DNA of 64,000 nucleotides, taken from assembly GCA_002355495.1 (NCBI GenBank), contig AP017424.1, positions 1,612,001-1,676,000 on the forward strand. The letters run 5' to 3'. Origin of the DNA: Streptomyces laurentii (lineage in GTDB: Bacteria; Actinomycetota; Actinomycetes; Streptomycetales; Streptomycetaceae). Shown in pieces: positions 40,529 through 48,021 of the stretch. How positions within the stretch are numbered: position 1 is the first letter of the stretch; every line of letters starts with the position of its first letter. The translations under genes were made by a program, and so were the position numbers. A model generated the notes under the pieces. It was not told where the DNA came from. It did no database searches and saw nothing but the letters and a program-made list of their open reading frames with translations.

Positions 40529-41302
40529 ATGAGTGTCTCCACCTCCCGCCCACGTCCGGGCGTCACTGTCGTCACCGTCGACTTCCCCCCCGTCAACGCC
40601 CTTCCCGTGCGCGGCTGGTACGCGCTCGCCGACGCCGTCCGGGCCGCCGGGCGCGATCCGGAGACGCGCTGCGTCGTGCTCGCCGCCGAGGGCCGCGGTT
40701 TCAACGCGGGGGTGGACATCAAGGAGTTGCAGCGCGATCCGGGTCACGACGCGCTCATCGGCGTCAACCACGGCTGCGCGGCGGCGTTCGCCGCCGTCTA
40801 CGACTGCGAGGTGCCGGTGGTCGCGGCGGTCGGCGGCTTCTGCCTGGGCGGGGGCGTCGGGCTCGTCGGCAACGCGGACGCGATCGTGGCCGCCGACGAC
40901 GCGGTCTTCGGGCTGCCGGAACTCGACCGGGGCGCGCTCGGCGCCGCCACCCATCTCGCCCGGCTGGTCCCCCAGCATCTGATGCGCGCGCTCTACTACA
41001 CCTCGCGCACGGCGACCGCGCACGAGCTGCACGCCCACGGTTCGGTCTGGCGGGTGGTCCCGCGCGACGAACTACTCCTCTCGGCCCTGGAGTTGGCGGA
41101 GGAGATCGCGGCGAAGGACGGCACGCTGCTGCGGCTCGCCAAGGCCGCTCTCAACGGCATCGACCCGGTCGACGTCCGCCGCAGCTACCGCTTCGAGCAG
41201 GGATTCACCTTCGAGGCGAACCTGGGCGGGGTCGCCGACCGCGTCCGCGCCGGCTTCGGCACCTCCGAGGCGAAGGCGACGACGAAGGAGGCACAGGAAT
41301 GA
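40529..41302 (+). CDS. echA20: Enoyl-CoA hydratase family ring hydrolase, EchA20-like
   Basis: A 257-residue crotonase-fold enzyme: AAEGRGFNAGVDIKEL (oxyanion hole), AVGGFCLGGGVGLVGNADAIVA, FGLPELDRGALGA. In M. tuberculosis EchA20 opens the last steroid ring in HIP-CoA catabolism, just upstream of ipdA and ipdB, exactly the order here. First gene of echA20-ipdABC; its TGA overlaps the ipdA ATG. ATG 40529 lies 20 bases after the operator. Confidence 0.87.
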   Translation: MSVSTSRPRPGVTVVTVDFPPVNALPVRGWYALADAVRAAGRDPETRCVVLAAEGRGFNAGVDIKELQRDPGHDALIGVNHGCAAAFAAVYDCEVPVVAAVGGFCLGGGVGLVGNADAIVAADDAVFGLPELDRGALGAATHLARLVPQHLMRALYYTSRTATAHELHAHGSVWRVVPRDELLLSALELAEEIAAKDGTLLRLAKAALNGIDPVDVRRSYRFEQGFTFEANLGGVADRVRAGFGTSEAKATTKEAQE

Positions 41303-42288
41303 CGGGGATGACGGGCGGGGCGGAGGCGACGGACGGGGCGAGTGTGCCGGGTGGGGCCGGCGGGGCGGAGGCGACGGACAGGACGGACGGGGCGGACGGG
41401 GCGGACGGGGCGGGCATGACCGGCAAGGTCCTGACGCCCGACGAGGTGGCGGGGCGACTGCGGTCCGGGATGACGGTCGGAATCGGCGGCTGGGGGTCCC
41501 GGCGCAAGCCGATGGCCCTGGTGAGAGCGGTGCTCCGGGCCGGGATCGGTGATCTCACGGTGGTGTCGTACGGCGGTCCCGATGTCGGCATGCTGGCCGC
41601 CGCCGGCCGGATCCGCCGGCTCGTCGCCCCCTTCGCCACCCTCGACTCGATCCCCCTCGAACCCCACTTCCGGGCCGCCCGCGAGCGCGGCACCCTCGAA
41701 CTGACCGAGCTGGACGAGGCGATGTTCATGTGGGGCCTGCACGCGGCCGCCAACCGGCTGCCCTTCCTGCCGGTGCGGGCGGGCCTCGGTTCCGACGTCA
41801 TGCGGGTCAACCCCGGGCTGCGGACGGTGCGTTCCCCGTACGAGGACGGCGAGGAGTTCGTCGCCGTGCCCGCGCTGCGGCTGGACGCCGCGCTCGTCCA
41901 CCTCGACCGCGCCGACCGGTACGGCAACGGCAGGTATCTCGGGCCCGACCCGTACTTCGACGACCTGTTCTGCGAGGCCGCCGACACCGCGTACGTCTCC
42001 TGCGAGCGGCTGGTCGACGGCTTCGGCCCGGACACCGTCCCGCAGACCCTGCTGGTCTCCCGGCACAGCGTCACCGGTGTCGTCGAGGCCCCGAACGGGG
42101 CGCACTTCACGTCCGCGGCGCCCGATCACGCGCGCGACGAGGCGTTCCAGAAGCTGTACGCGACCACCCCCTGGCCCGCGTTCGCCGAGCGCTTCCTGTC
42201 CGGCAAGAGCGAGGACGACTACCAGGCCGCCGTCCGCGCCTGGCACGAGGAGCGGACCGCCGGCGAGGACACGGAGGAACGGGCATGA
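41299..42288 (+). CDS. ipdA: COCHEA-CoA hydrolase alpha subunit, IpdA-like (CoA-transferase family)
   Basis: A subunit of the IpdAB ring-opening hydrolase in steroid C/D-ring catabolism. Despite a CoA-transferase fold, the family acts as a retro-Claisen hydrolase. Evidence: LRSGMTVGIGGWGSRRKPMALVRAVLR, VVSYGGPDVGML, AANRLPFLPVRAGLGSDV, DPYFDDLFCEAADTAYVSCE, VEAPNGAHFTSAAPDHARDE and SGKSEDDYQAAV. The ATG at 41299 overlaps the echA20 stop, but residues 1-39 are Gly/Ala/Asp low complexity. The ATG at 41416 (MTGKVLTPDEV) better fits family length. Confidence 0.9.
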   Translation: MTGMTGGAEATDGASVPGGAGGAEATDRTDGADGADGAGMTGKVLTPDEVAGRLRSGMTVGIGGWGSRRKPMALVRAVLRAGIGDLTVVSYGGPDVGMLAAAGRIRRLVAPFATLDSIPLEPHFRAARERGTLELTELDEAMFMWGLHAAANRLPFLPVRAGLGSDVMRVNPGLRTVRSPYEDGEEFVAVPALRLDAALVHLDRADRYGNGRYLGPDPYFDDLFCEAADTAYVSCERLVDGFGPDTVPQTLLVSRHSVTGVVEAPNGAHFTSAAPDHARDEAFQKLYATTPWPAFAERFLSGKSEDDYQAAVRAWHEERTAGEDTEERA

Positions 42289-43040
42289 CGACGCACACGC
42301 CGCACACCCCACCGGAGACCGCCACCCGGGCCGAGTACTGCGTGGTCGCCTGCGCCGAGGCGTGGCGCGGCGACGGCGAGGTACTGGCCAGCCCCATGGG
42401 CCTGGTCCCGGCCCTCGGCGCCCGGCTCGCGAAGCGGACCTTCGCCCCGGAGCTGCTGCTCACCGACGGCGAGGCGACCCTGGTCGGCCTCGACGGGCGG
42501 CCCGAGGGCTGGCTGCCGTACCGCAGGCATCTGACGATGGTGACCGGAGGCCGGCGGCACGTGATGATGGGCGCCAGCCAGATCGACCGGTACGGCAACC
42601 AGAACATCTCCTGCATCGGCGACTGGAACCGGCCCGTCCGGCAGCTCCTCGGGGTGCGCGGCGCTCCCGTGAACACCCTGAACAATCCGGTGAGTTACTG
42701 GATCCCCCGGCACTCGACCCGGGTGTTCGTGGAGCGTGTCGACATGATCTGCGGTGTCGGCTACGACCACGCCGTCGGCCCGTACCACCGGCTCCCCCGC
42801 GTCGTCACCGACCTCGCCGTGCTCGACTTCGCGACGCCCGACCACCGGATGCGGCTCGCCTCCGTGCATCCGGGCGTCACGGTGGCGGAGGTGCGGGCCG
42901 CGACCGGTTTCGCGCTCGCCGTCGACGGCCCGGACGAGGAGGTGCCGGTCACCCGTACGCCGAGCGCCGCCGAACTGCGGCTGATCCGCGAGGTCCTGGA
43001 CCCCGCCGGGCTGCGCGAGCGCGAGGTGAAGCCCCGGTGA
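42285..43040 (+). CDS. ipdB: COCHEA-CoA hydrolase beta subunit, IpdB-like
   Basis: A 251-residue partner of IpdA. Motifs: YCVVACAEAWRGDGEVLASPMG, FAPELLLTDGEA, GASQIDRYGNQNIS, GAPVNTLNNPVSYWIPRHS, VFVERVDMICGVGYDH. The ATG overlaps the ipdA stop (ATGA), and its own TGA overlaps the ipdC GTG. Tight coupling is expected for a heteromeric enzyme. Confidence 0.9.
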   Translation: MTTHTPHTPPETATRAEYCVVACAEAWRGDGEVLASPMGLVPALGARLAKRTFAPELLLTDGEATLVGLDGRPEGWLPYRRHLTMVTGGRRHVMMGASQIDRYGNQNISCIGDWNRPVRQLLGVRGAPVNTLNNPVSYWIPRHSTRVFVERVDMICGVGYDHAVGPYHRLPRVVTDLAVLDFATPDHRMRLASVHPGVTVAEVRAATGFALAVDGPDEEVPVTRTPSAAELRLIREVLDPAGLREREVKPR

Positions 43041-44083
43041 GGACGGCCCTGACCGAGCTGACCGGCGTGCGGCACCCGATCGTGCAGACCGGCATGGGCT
43101 GGGTCGCCGGCCCGCGTCTGGTGTCCGCCACCGCGAACGCCGGCGCCCTCGGCATCCTCGCCTCCGCCACCATGACCACCGGCCAACTCCGGTCGGCGGT
43201 ACGGGAGGTGAGGTCCCGCACCGACCGGCCCTTCGGGGTCAACCTTCGGGCGGACGCGGGCGACGCGCGCGAACGGGTCCGGATCATCGTCGACGAGGGT
43301 GTCCGGGTGGCGTCCTTCGCCCTCGCGCCGTCGCGGGAGCTGATCGCCGAACTGAAGGACGCCGGAGTCGTCGTCATCCCGTCGGTCGGGGCGCGCCGGC
43401 ACGCGGAGAAGGTCGCCGCCTGGGGCGCGGACGCGGTGGTCGTCCAGGGCGGCGAGGGCGGCGGGCACACCGGGGAGGTGGCGACGACCGTGCTGCTGCC
43501 GCAGGTGGTGGACGCCGTCGGCATCCCGGTGATCGCGGCGGGCGGCTTCCACGACGGCCGCGGTCTGGTCGCCGCCCTCTCCTACGGGGCGGCGGGCGTC
43601 GCGATGGGCACCCGTTTCCTGCTCACCTCGGACTCGACGGTCCCCGACGCCGTGAAGGCCCGCTATCTGGCGGCGGCACCCCGGGACGCGCTCGTCACCA
43701 CCGCCGTCGACGGCCTGCCGCACCGGATGCTGCGCACCGAGATGGTCGACGCCCTCGAACACGCGGGCCGACTACGGGCGTTGGCGCAGGCGGTACGCCG
43801 GGCGGCCGGCTTCCGGAGGCTGTCCGGCCTGTCCTGGCCGGCGATGATCCGCGACGGCCGGGCCCTGCGGCACGGCAAGGACCTGTCCTGGAGCCAGGTC
43901 CTGCTCGCCGCGAACACCCCGATGCTCCTGAAGGCGGCTCTGGTCGAGGGCCGCACCGATCTGGGCGTGATGGCCTCGGGCCAGGTCGCCGGGATCATCG
44001 ACGACCTGCCGAGCTGCCAGGAGCTGGTGGACCGCGTCATGACGGAGGCGGACCGGGTGCTCCGCACCCTGCCCGCACCTTAG
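43037..44083 (+). CDS. ipdC: NMO-type FMN reductase, IpdC-like
   Basis: A 348-residue FMN-dependent TIM-barrel enzyme of the nitronate monooxygenase family: HPIVQTGMGWVAGPRLVSATANAG, FGVNLRADAGDARERV, GVVVIPSVGARRHAEKVAAWGADAVVVQGGEGGGHTGE (in parts VVVQGGEGGGHTG), GIPVIAAGGFHDGRGLVAAL, GVAMGTRFLLTSDS. IpdC acts with IpdAB in HIP catabolism as a carboxycyclohexenone-type reductase. GTG 43037 overlaps the ipdB stop. Last steroid gene before the inserted collagen-like cluster. Confidence 0.88.
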   Translation: MRTALTELTGVRHPIVQTGMGWVAGPRLVSATANAGALGILASATMTTGQLRSAVREVRSRTDRPFGVNLRADAGDARERVRIIVDEGVRVASFALAPSRELIAELKDAGVVVIPSVGARRHAEKVAAWGADAVVVQGGEGGGHTGEVATTVLLPQVVDAVGIPVIAAGGFHDGRGLVAALSYGAAGVAMGTRFLLTSDSTVPDAVKARYLAAAPRDALVTTAVDGLPHRMLRTEMVDALEHAGRLRALAQAVRRAAGFRRLSGLSWPAMIRDGRALRHGKDLSWSQVLLAANTPMLLKAALVEGRTDLGVMASGQVAGIIDDLPSCQELVDRVMTEADRVLRTLPAP

Positions 44084-44212
44084 GGACCGTCAGACACCGG
44101 ATCGGCGGCTCGCGAGTTGCGAGGCCGCCGGTTCTGCATGAGACTGTTCTCAGGGTCCTCCCCAGATCACCTCAAAATCCCTCGTTCGTTCCTGACGAGG
44201 CGGGGTGGGACG

Positions 44213-45000
44213 ATGTATATCGACTTGAATCATTTTCTCTGCGGGCGACGTTGGCTGTTACGCACGTTCCCGTTTCCTCACGTTCTTGCGGATGATGTTT
44301 TCACTCCTGCACTGCACAGACAATTAGCGGACGAGTTCCGTGACCTCCTCCGCGCTTCCGGCGGGCATGAGTTCGAGCGGAAGATGCGCGGCTTCGAGGC
44401 GACGGGGCATGGGTTCCGACCAGGGTATCGCGGGGCCTTCGACGTCTTCTTCTCCAATGAATTCCGGCAGTTGATCTCGACTGTCTTCGACACATCCCTC
44501 ACCTTCGACGTGGACGCCGGGCTGCATCATCACGAACCGGATGCCCGAAGTGGGCATATCCACAACGACCTCAATCCGGGCTGGTTCCCGGCTCGGGCGG
44601 CCGACGCTTCGCCCGAGGAGGCGATGAATCTCTCGGATCCGTCGCGCTGCGACTACCGGAACGGAAAGATCAGGAAATCCGGCGTGGAGGGAGTGGAGCG
44701 GGTACGCGCCGTGGCGCTCCTCTATTACCTCAACAACGGGCCATGGATTCCTGGCAACGGGGGCGAGACCGGGCTTTATCTCGACAGGACATTACCTGTC
44801 CTTGAACCTACGCTACTGGTTCCCCGAAGGAGAACTCGCTCTTCGCCTTCGAGTGCACGCCTCGCTCCTTCCACACCTATCTGGAAAGTCGCGTACCGCG
44901 CAACTCCCTGATCATGTGGTGGCACCGCCCCAAGGAGGACGCGGTCGCCCGGTGGGGCGAGAAGGCGATCGTGGCCTGGCAGGGAGGGCAGCGGACATGA
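44213..45000 (+). CDS. 2-oxoglutarate/Fe(II) oxygenase, prolyl-4-hydroxylase-like, apparent frameshift near 44825
   Basis: Predicted Fe(II)/2-oxoglutarate hydroxylase. The opening PFPHVLADDVFTPALHRQLADEF is typical of the P4H-like family. HIHND gives the HxD metal ligands (His117, Asp119), LLYYLNNGPWIPGNGGETGLYL is the family core strand pair, and the restored C-terminus reads KENSLFAFECTPRSFHTYL with distal His221 and the 2OG-binding Arg230 (VPRNSL). The frame breaks at the CCCC run 44822-44825; one added C yields an intact 262-residue protein whose TGA overlaps the next ATG. ATG 44213 follows GGGTGGGA. Base composition is visibly richer in A/T than in ipdC. Clustering with collagen-like genes suggests proline (or lysine) hydroxylation of their tails; this is inference. 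Confidence 0.82.
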
Positions 45001-45806
45001 CCGACCGGAAATCCGCGGCCACGGATGACGCGAGGGTGTGCCTGTTACTGGGCGCCGGAGGGCGGCTCGGGCGGAACTTCTGCCGCTACCTCGGTACGCG
45101 CTATCGCATCGCCGCCGTGTACCGCACCGCCGGCGACGCCGATGCCGTACGACGCCAGGAGCGAGTGATCGATCCGCTGGTCCCGGACCGCCCGCCCCCG
45201 GAGCCGCGTACGTACTTCTATCCGATCGTGGCCGACCTGGCCGATCCGTACAGCGCCAAGCGCGTCGCCGAACTCGCCCTCGCGGCCTTCGGTCACATCG
45301 ATCTCGTCGTCAACGCCGCCGTGCACTACGACTTGGGCCCCGGCACCTCGACCGAGTTCCTCGAACGCCTCCCCTATCAGCTGGTCATCAATGTCGTACG
45401 GCCGCTCCAGGTGGCCGTGGAGGTCTACCGGCAGTCCTGGCAGGCGACTCCGGAGGAGAATCGACGCAACCGACGGAATGTCATCAATCTTTCCTCGGTC
45501 GCCGCGTTCAATCTGTACCCCGATTCCGGCCGGCTCGGCTACAGCGCATGCAAGGCCGCCCTCACGATGGCAAGCCGCCATCTGGCGTCGGAACTCGAAC
45601 CGGCGGGAATCCGGGTCAACGCCCTCGCCCCCAATACTTTCCCTGGAATCGTCAGTGTCCAACAGGTACTTGCCGCACTGTGCGATCTGGACTCCGGATC
45701 CACCACCGGCGAGGTCCGCGTGGTCGATCGCGATCCGACCGACAGCATCCGAAGAGAAGAGACGAAAAAGAAGGGAGACTCCGCGCCATGTCGAACGGGA
45801 CCGTAA
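44997..45806 (+). CDS. Short-chain dehydrogenase/reductase of the collagen-like cluster
   Basis: A 269-residue SDR. Cofactor loop LLLGAGGRLGRN (residues 15-26) instead of the classic TGxxxGxG, YPIVADLADP, LVVNAAVHYD, catalytic Ser in NLSSVAAFNL and YxxxK in GYSACKAAL, then RVNALAPNTFPG. The ATG overlaps the oxygenase stop (ATGA), and its last 19 bases overlap the start of the next gene, so all three are probably co-translated. The substrate is unknown. Unlike the steroid SDRs it belongs to this inserted unit by overlap. Confidence 0.85.
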   Translation: MTDRKSAATDDARVCLLLGAGGRLGRNFCRYLGTRYRIAAVYRTAGDADAVRRQERVIDPLVPDRPPPEPRTYFYPIVADLADPYSAKRVAELALAAFGHIDLVVNAAVHYDLGPGTSTEFLERLPYQLVINVVRPLQVAVEVYRQSWQATPEENRRNRRNVINLSSVAAFNLYPDSGRLGYSACKAALTMASRHLASELEPAGIRVNALAPNTFPGIVSVQQVLAALCDLDSGSTTGEVRVVDRDPTDSIRREETKKKGDSAPCRTGP

Positions 45807-46720
45807 CACTGTTCCAAGCTCCCATTCCGGAAGGCCAGGCGCAAGCGATACAGAATCAACTGAGTCAGGCCGGTCAGCTCTCCAATCAGATCAAGACAGC
45901 TGTGCAAGGAGCCACCAATCCACAGGTCCTGGACATCGGGACGGCTTTCTCGAACGTACTGAGTTCGATTTCCCAAGGGAACTCGATCCAGGATGTGAAG
46001 GGTCACGTCCAGGATCTGCAGAGTTCACTCGCGAAGAGCGGGAATGTCCTCGCCGTCGCGGCATCCGGGGTACTTCAGCACGCGATCAACGCGGAAACCG
46101 CGGCCGAGCAGGCAGCCGACGCCTTTGGCAAGATCGACATCGGCAGCACGTCGACCATCACCGACGCGCTGAACGCCTTGGTGAACCTGTTCGTCGCGAT
46201 TGCCCGCGTGGCCGCCGACGTGGGCGCCGCCCTGCTGGGCGGGCCTGCCGGAGTGGCGGTGGTAACAGCCATCAACAGCGTGGAATCCACCATGCAGCAG
46301 TCGGCCCAGACGGTGACCACTGTCGCGAACACCATCGAGGCTCAGAATCAGGATGAACCTGGGCCTGGTCCGGACGGACCGGACGGACCGGACGGACCGG
46401 ACGGACCGGACGGACCGGACGGACCAGATGGACCGGACGGTCCAGACGGACCCGAACCCGGACCTGACCCAGGACCCGACCCAGGGCCCGACCCCGGACC
46501 TGACCCCGGCCCAGACCCGGGACCCGAACCCGGACTCGAACCCGGTGAACCCGGTGAACCCGGTGAACCCGGTGAACCCGGCGAGCCCGGTGAACCCGGC
46601 GAGCCCGGCGAACCCGGCGAGCCCGGCGAACCTGGCGAACCCGGCGAACCTGGCGAACCCGGTCCAGGCGATCCCGGCCCCGGCGAGCCGGGCTTCGAGA
46701 TCAAGGCGCGGGAAGAGTAA
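45788..46720 (+). CDS. Helical protein with a long collagen-like Gly-Pro-Asp / Gly-Glu-Pro tail
   Basis: A 310-residue protein of unknown function with no signal peptide. Residues 1-188 are predicted helical: amphipathic QAIQNQLSQAGQLSNQIKTA, conserved GTAFSNVLSSISQ and IQDVKGHVQDLQSSL, then a hydrophobic stretch (about 128-162, LVNLFVAIARVAADVGAALL). Residues 189-302 are low complexity: nine Gly-Pro-Asp triplets, a (GPDP)5-type block flanked by GPEP, and about a dozen Gly-Glu-Pro triplets, ending FEIKAREE. The triplet blocks obey the collagen Gly-X-Y rule. ATG 45788 follows AAGGGAG. A paralogue lies 0.6 kb downstream. The charged residues (Asp at Y in GPD, Glu at X in GEP) would give an acidic stalk or triple helix. 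Confidence 0.8.
   Translation: MSNGTVTLFQAPIPEGQAQAIQNQLSQAGQLSNQIKTAVQGATNPQVLDIGTAFSNVLSSISQGNSIQDVKGHVQDLQSSLAKSGNVLAVAASGVLQHAINAETAAEQAADAFGKIDIGSTSTITDALNALVNLFVAIARVAADVGAALLGGPAGVAVVTAINSVESTMQQSAQTVTTVANTIEAQNQDEPGPGPDGPDGPDGPDGPDGPDGPDGPDGPDGPEPGPDPGPDPGPDPGPDPGPDPGPEPGLEPGEPGEPGEPGEPGEPGEPGEPGEPGEPGEPGEPGEPGEPGPGDPGPGEPGFEIKAREE
46352..46693 (+). repeat. Collagen-like coding repeats
   Basis: Nine 9-base units encoding Gly-Pro-Asp (about 46369-46449), then 12-base units encoding Gly-Pro-Asp-Pro (about 46450-46540), then about thirteen 9-base units encoding Gly-Glu-Pro (about 46544-46660). The first block is nearly identical at DNA level and looks recently expanded. The others vary at third positions, showing selection on the amino acids. 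Confidence 0.9.
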
Positions 46721-46774
46721 GTCGCCCCTCTGGAAACGGAGATCGAATCCGATGGGGCGAAGAAAGGGGAAGCC

Positions 46775-47164
46775 ATGAGTTTCGAGAGTGAGTTCACGTT
46801 CTGCATGCACGGCTCCGGCTTGCCGACTCCCGCCGAAGCGGTGACCTCTGCCGGCGAGGTCTTCCACTTCCTCGATGAACTCCACAACGCCGCCGAGCTC
46901 GCCGGAGGGACCGAGGTCACGCTCGGCGCGCTGGAAGCGGCGGGGTTCGCGGGGCTCGGCACCCTCGCCGCGGACGCGGCGGCCGTCACGGCAGCCGCCT
47001 ACGCCGGCGCGGTGGCCGGGTGTGTGATCGGAGCGACCGGAAGCACCGTCTGGGATCTGCTGGCGCAGGCGGACACCAGCCAGGCCGTGGTCGGCGATGT
47101 CGTCGCGGCGGCCAATGACGCCGGAGTCGAGGTGCCATCCAAGTTCCAGGAGGAGGTCGCGTGA
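46775..47164 (+). CDS. Small Ala/Gly-rich hydrophobic protein
   Basis: A 129-residue protein I do not recognise. The ATG at 46775 follows AAAGGGGA. A polar start (FESEFTFCMHGSGLPTPAEA) and a short helix (VFHFLDELHNAAELAGG) precede a long Ala/Gly-rich hydrophobic region (about residues 50-92, with GxxxG-like spacing: AGFAGLGTLAADAAAVTAAA, YAGAVAGCVIGATG), then a polar helix. It could insert in membranes as a helical hairpin, in the manner of small pore-forming or immunity-type proteins. It lies between the two collagen-like paralogues in the same orientation. Confidence 0.65.
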   Translation: MSFESEFTFCMHGSGLPTPAEAVTSAGEVFHFLDELHNAAELAGGTEVTLGALEAAGFAGLGTLAADAAAVTAAAYAGAVAGCVIGATGSTVWDLLAQADTSQAVVGDVVAAANDAGVEVPSKFQEEVA

Positions 47165-47329
47165 CGACCGACGGACGAGGGCTGCCACCCATCGGCGGTG
47201 GCCCTCGTCGGTCATCAGGCCTCGCGCTCGACTCGCGGAGGGGCGCGTTCAGGTATGCCCCGAACGCGGCCGGACATTCAGCGGGAAGAGACAGCGGGAA
47301 GAGACGAGAGAGAAGGGCGGCTCCGCGAC

Positions 47330-47986
47330 ATGTCGAGCGGAAATGGCAGCGTGACGCTGTTCCGGATGCCCGTACCCGGGCTCCAGGGACAGCCCATCCA
47401 GGAGCGCCTGAAGCAGGCCGGCCAGCTCTCCGAGCAGATCGGATCGGCCGCCCAAGGCGTCACCGATCCACCAAGTTCCGCCATCGGGAAGGCTTTTTCG
47501 AACGTATTGAGTTCCATTGCCCAAGACCATTCGATGCAGGACGTGGAAGGGAGCGTCCAGGATCTGCAAGGCGCGCTCACGGCGAGCGGAGACATTCTCG
47601 CCGGCGGGGCCACCGAGATACTCCAGCATGCGAGAGACACGGAGACCGCGGCCGCGAACGCGGTCCACGCGTTCGACGACACCGCCCTCGGAGCGCCTGT
47701 CACCGACGCGCTGAACGCGTTGGAGGACCTGTTCGTCGAGATAGGCCGCGTGGCCGGAGAGGTGAGTGCCGCCTTGCCGGCCGTCCCCACCGGCGCGGCA
47801 CTGATCACGGCCATCGACAGCGTGGGCACCGCCATGCGGCAATCGGCCCAGGTGGTGTACCAGGCCGTGGACATGATCGAGTCCGGGGGCGTTCCCGAGC
47901 CGGGTGAGGCTGACGAACCCGGTATCCCCGGCCCGGCCGGCCCGGCACCGTCCCAGGCGAACCGACCTGGACCCGGAGGAGCGTGA
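47330..47986 (+). CDS. Paralogue of the collagen-like protein with a short Pro/Gly tail
   Basis: A 218-residue protein. By eye about half its positions match the 45788 gene over residues 1-185: SVTLFRMPVPG, QAGQLSEQIGSAAQGVTDP, KAFSNVLSSIAQDHSMQDVEG, TDALNALEDLFVEIGRVAGE, AMRQSAQVVYQAVDMIES. Its tail is only about 30 residues (PGEADEPGIPGPAGPAP...), still with Gly-X-Pro triplets. ATG 47330 follows AGAAGGGCGG. The similarity extends about 40 bases upstream of both starts (AGAAGGG-CTCCGCG-ATGTCGA), marking a segmental duplication. The tail length difference suggests repeat expansion in the first copy. Confidence 0.78.
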   Translation: MSSGNGSVTLFRMPVPGLQGQPIQERLKQAGQLSEQIGSAAQGVTDPPSSAIGKAFSNVLSSIAQDHSMQDVEGSVQDLQGALTASGDILAGGATEILQHARDTETAAANAVHAFDDTALGAPVTDALNALEDLFVEIGRVAGEVSAALPAVPTGAALITAIDSVGTAMRQSAQVVYQAVDMIESGGVPEPGEADEPGIPGPAGPAPSQANRPGPGGA

Positions 47987-48021
47987 GGAGGAAGCAAGAT
48001 CAGCGGTGGTGGGCCCCGGCC

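Noticed and set aside
44802..44996. Alternative N-terminal extension of the SDR beginning NLRYWFPEGE
   Set aside because: This is the oxygenase C-terminus read in another frame. The conserved 2OG motif sequence lies in the corrected oxygenase frame, and the SDR begins at the ATGA overlap.
46352..46693. PE-PGRS or cell-wall Pro-rich anchor instead of collagen-like sequence
   Set aside because: Glycine recurs strictly every third residue over the GPD and GEP blocks, with Pro at X or Y, which is the collagen pattern. There is no sortase or signal sequence.
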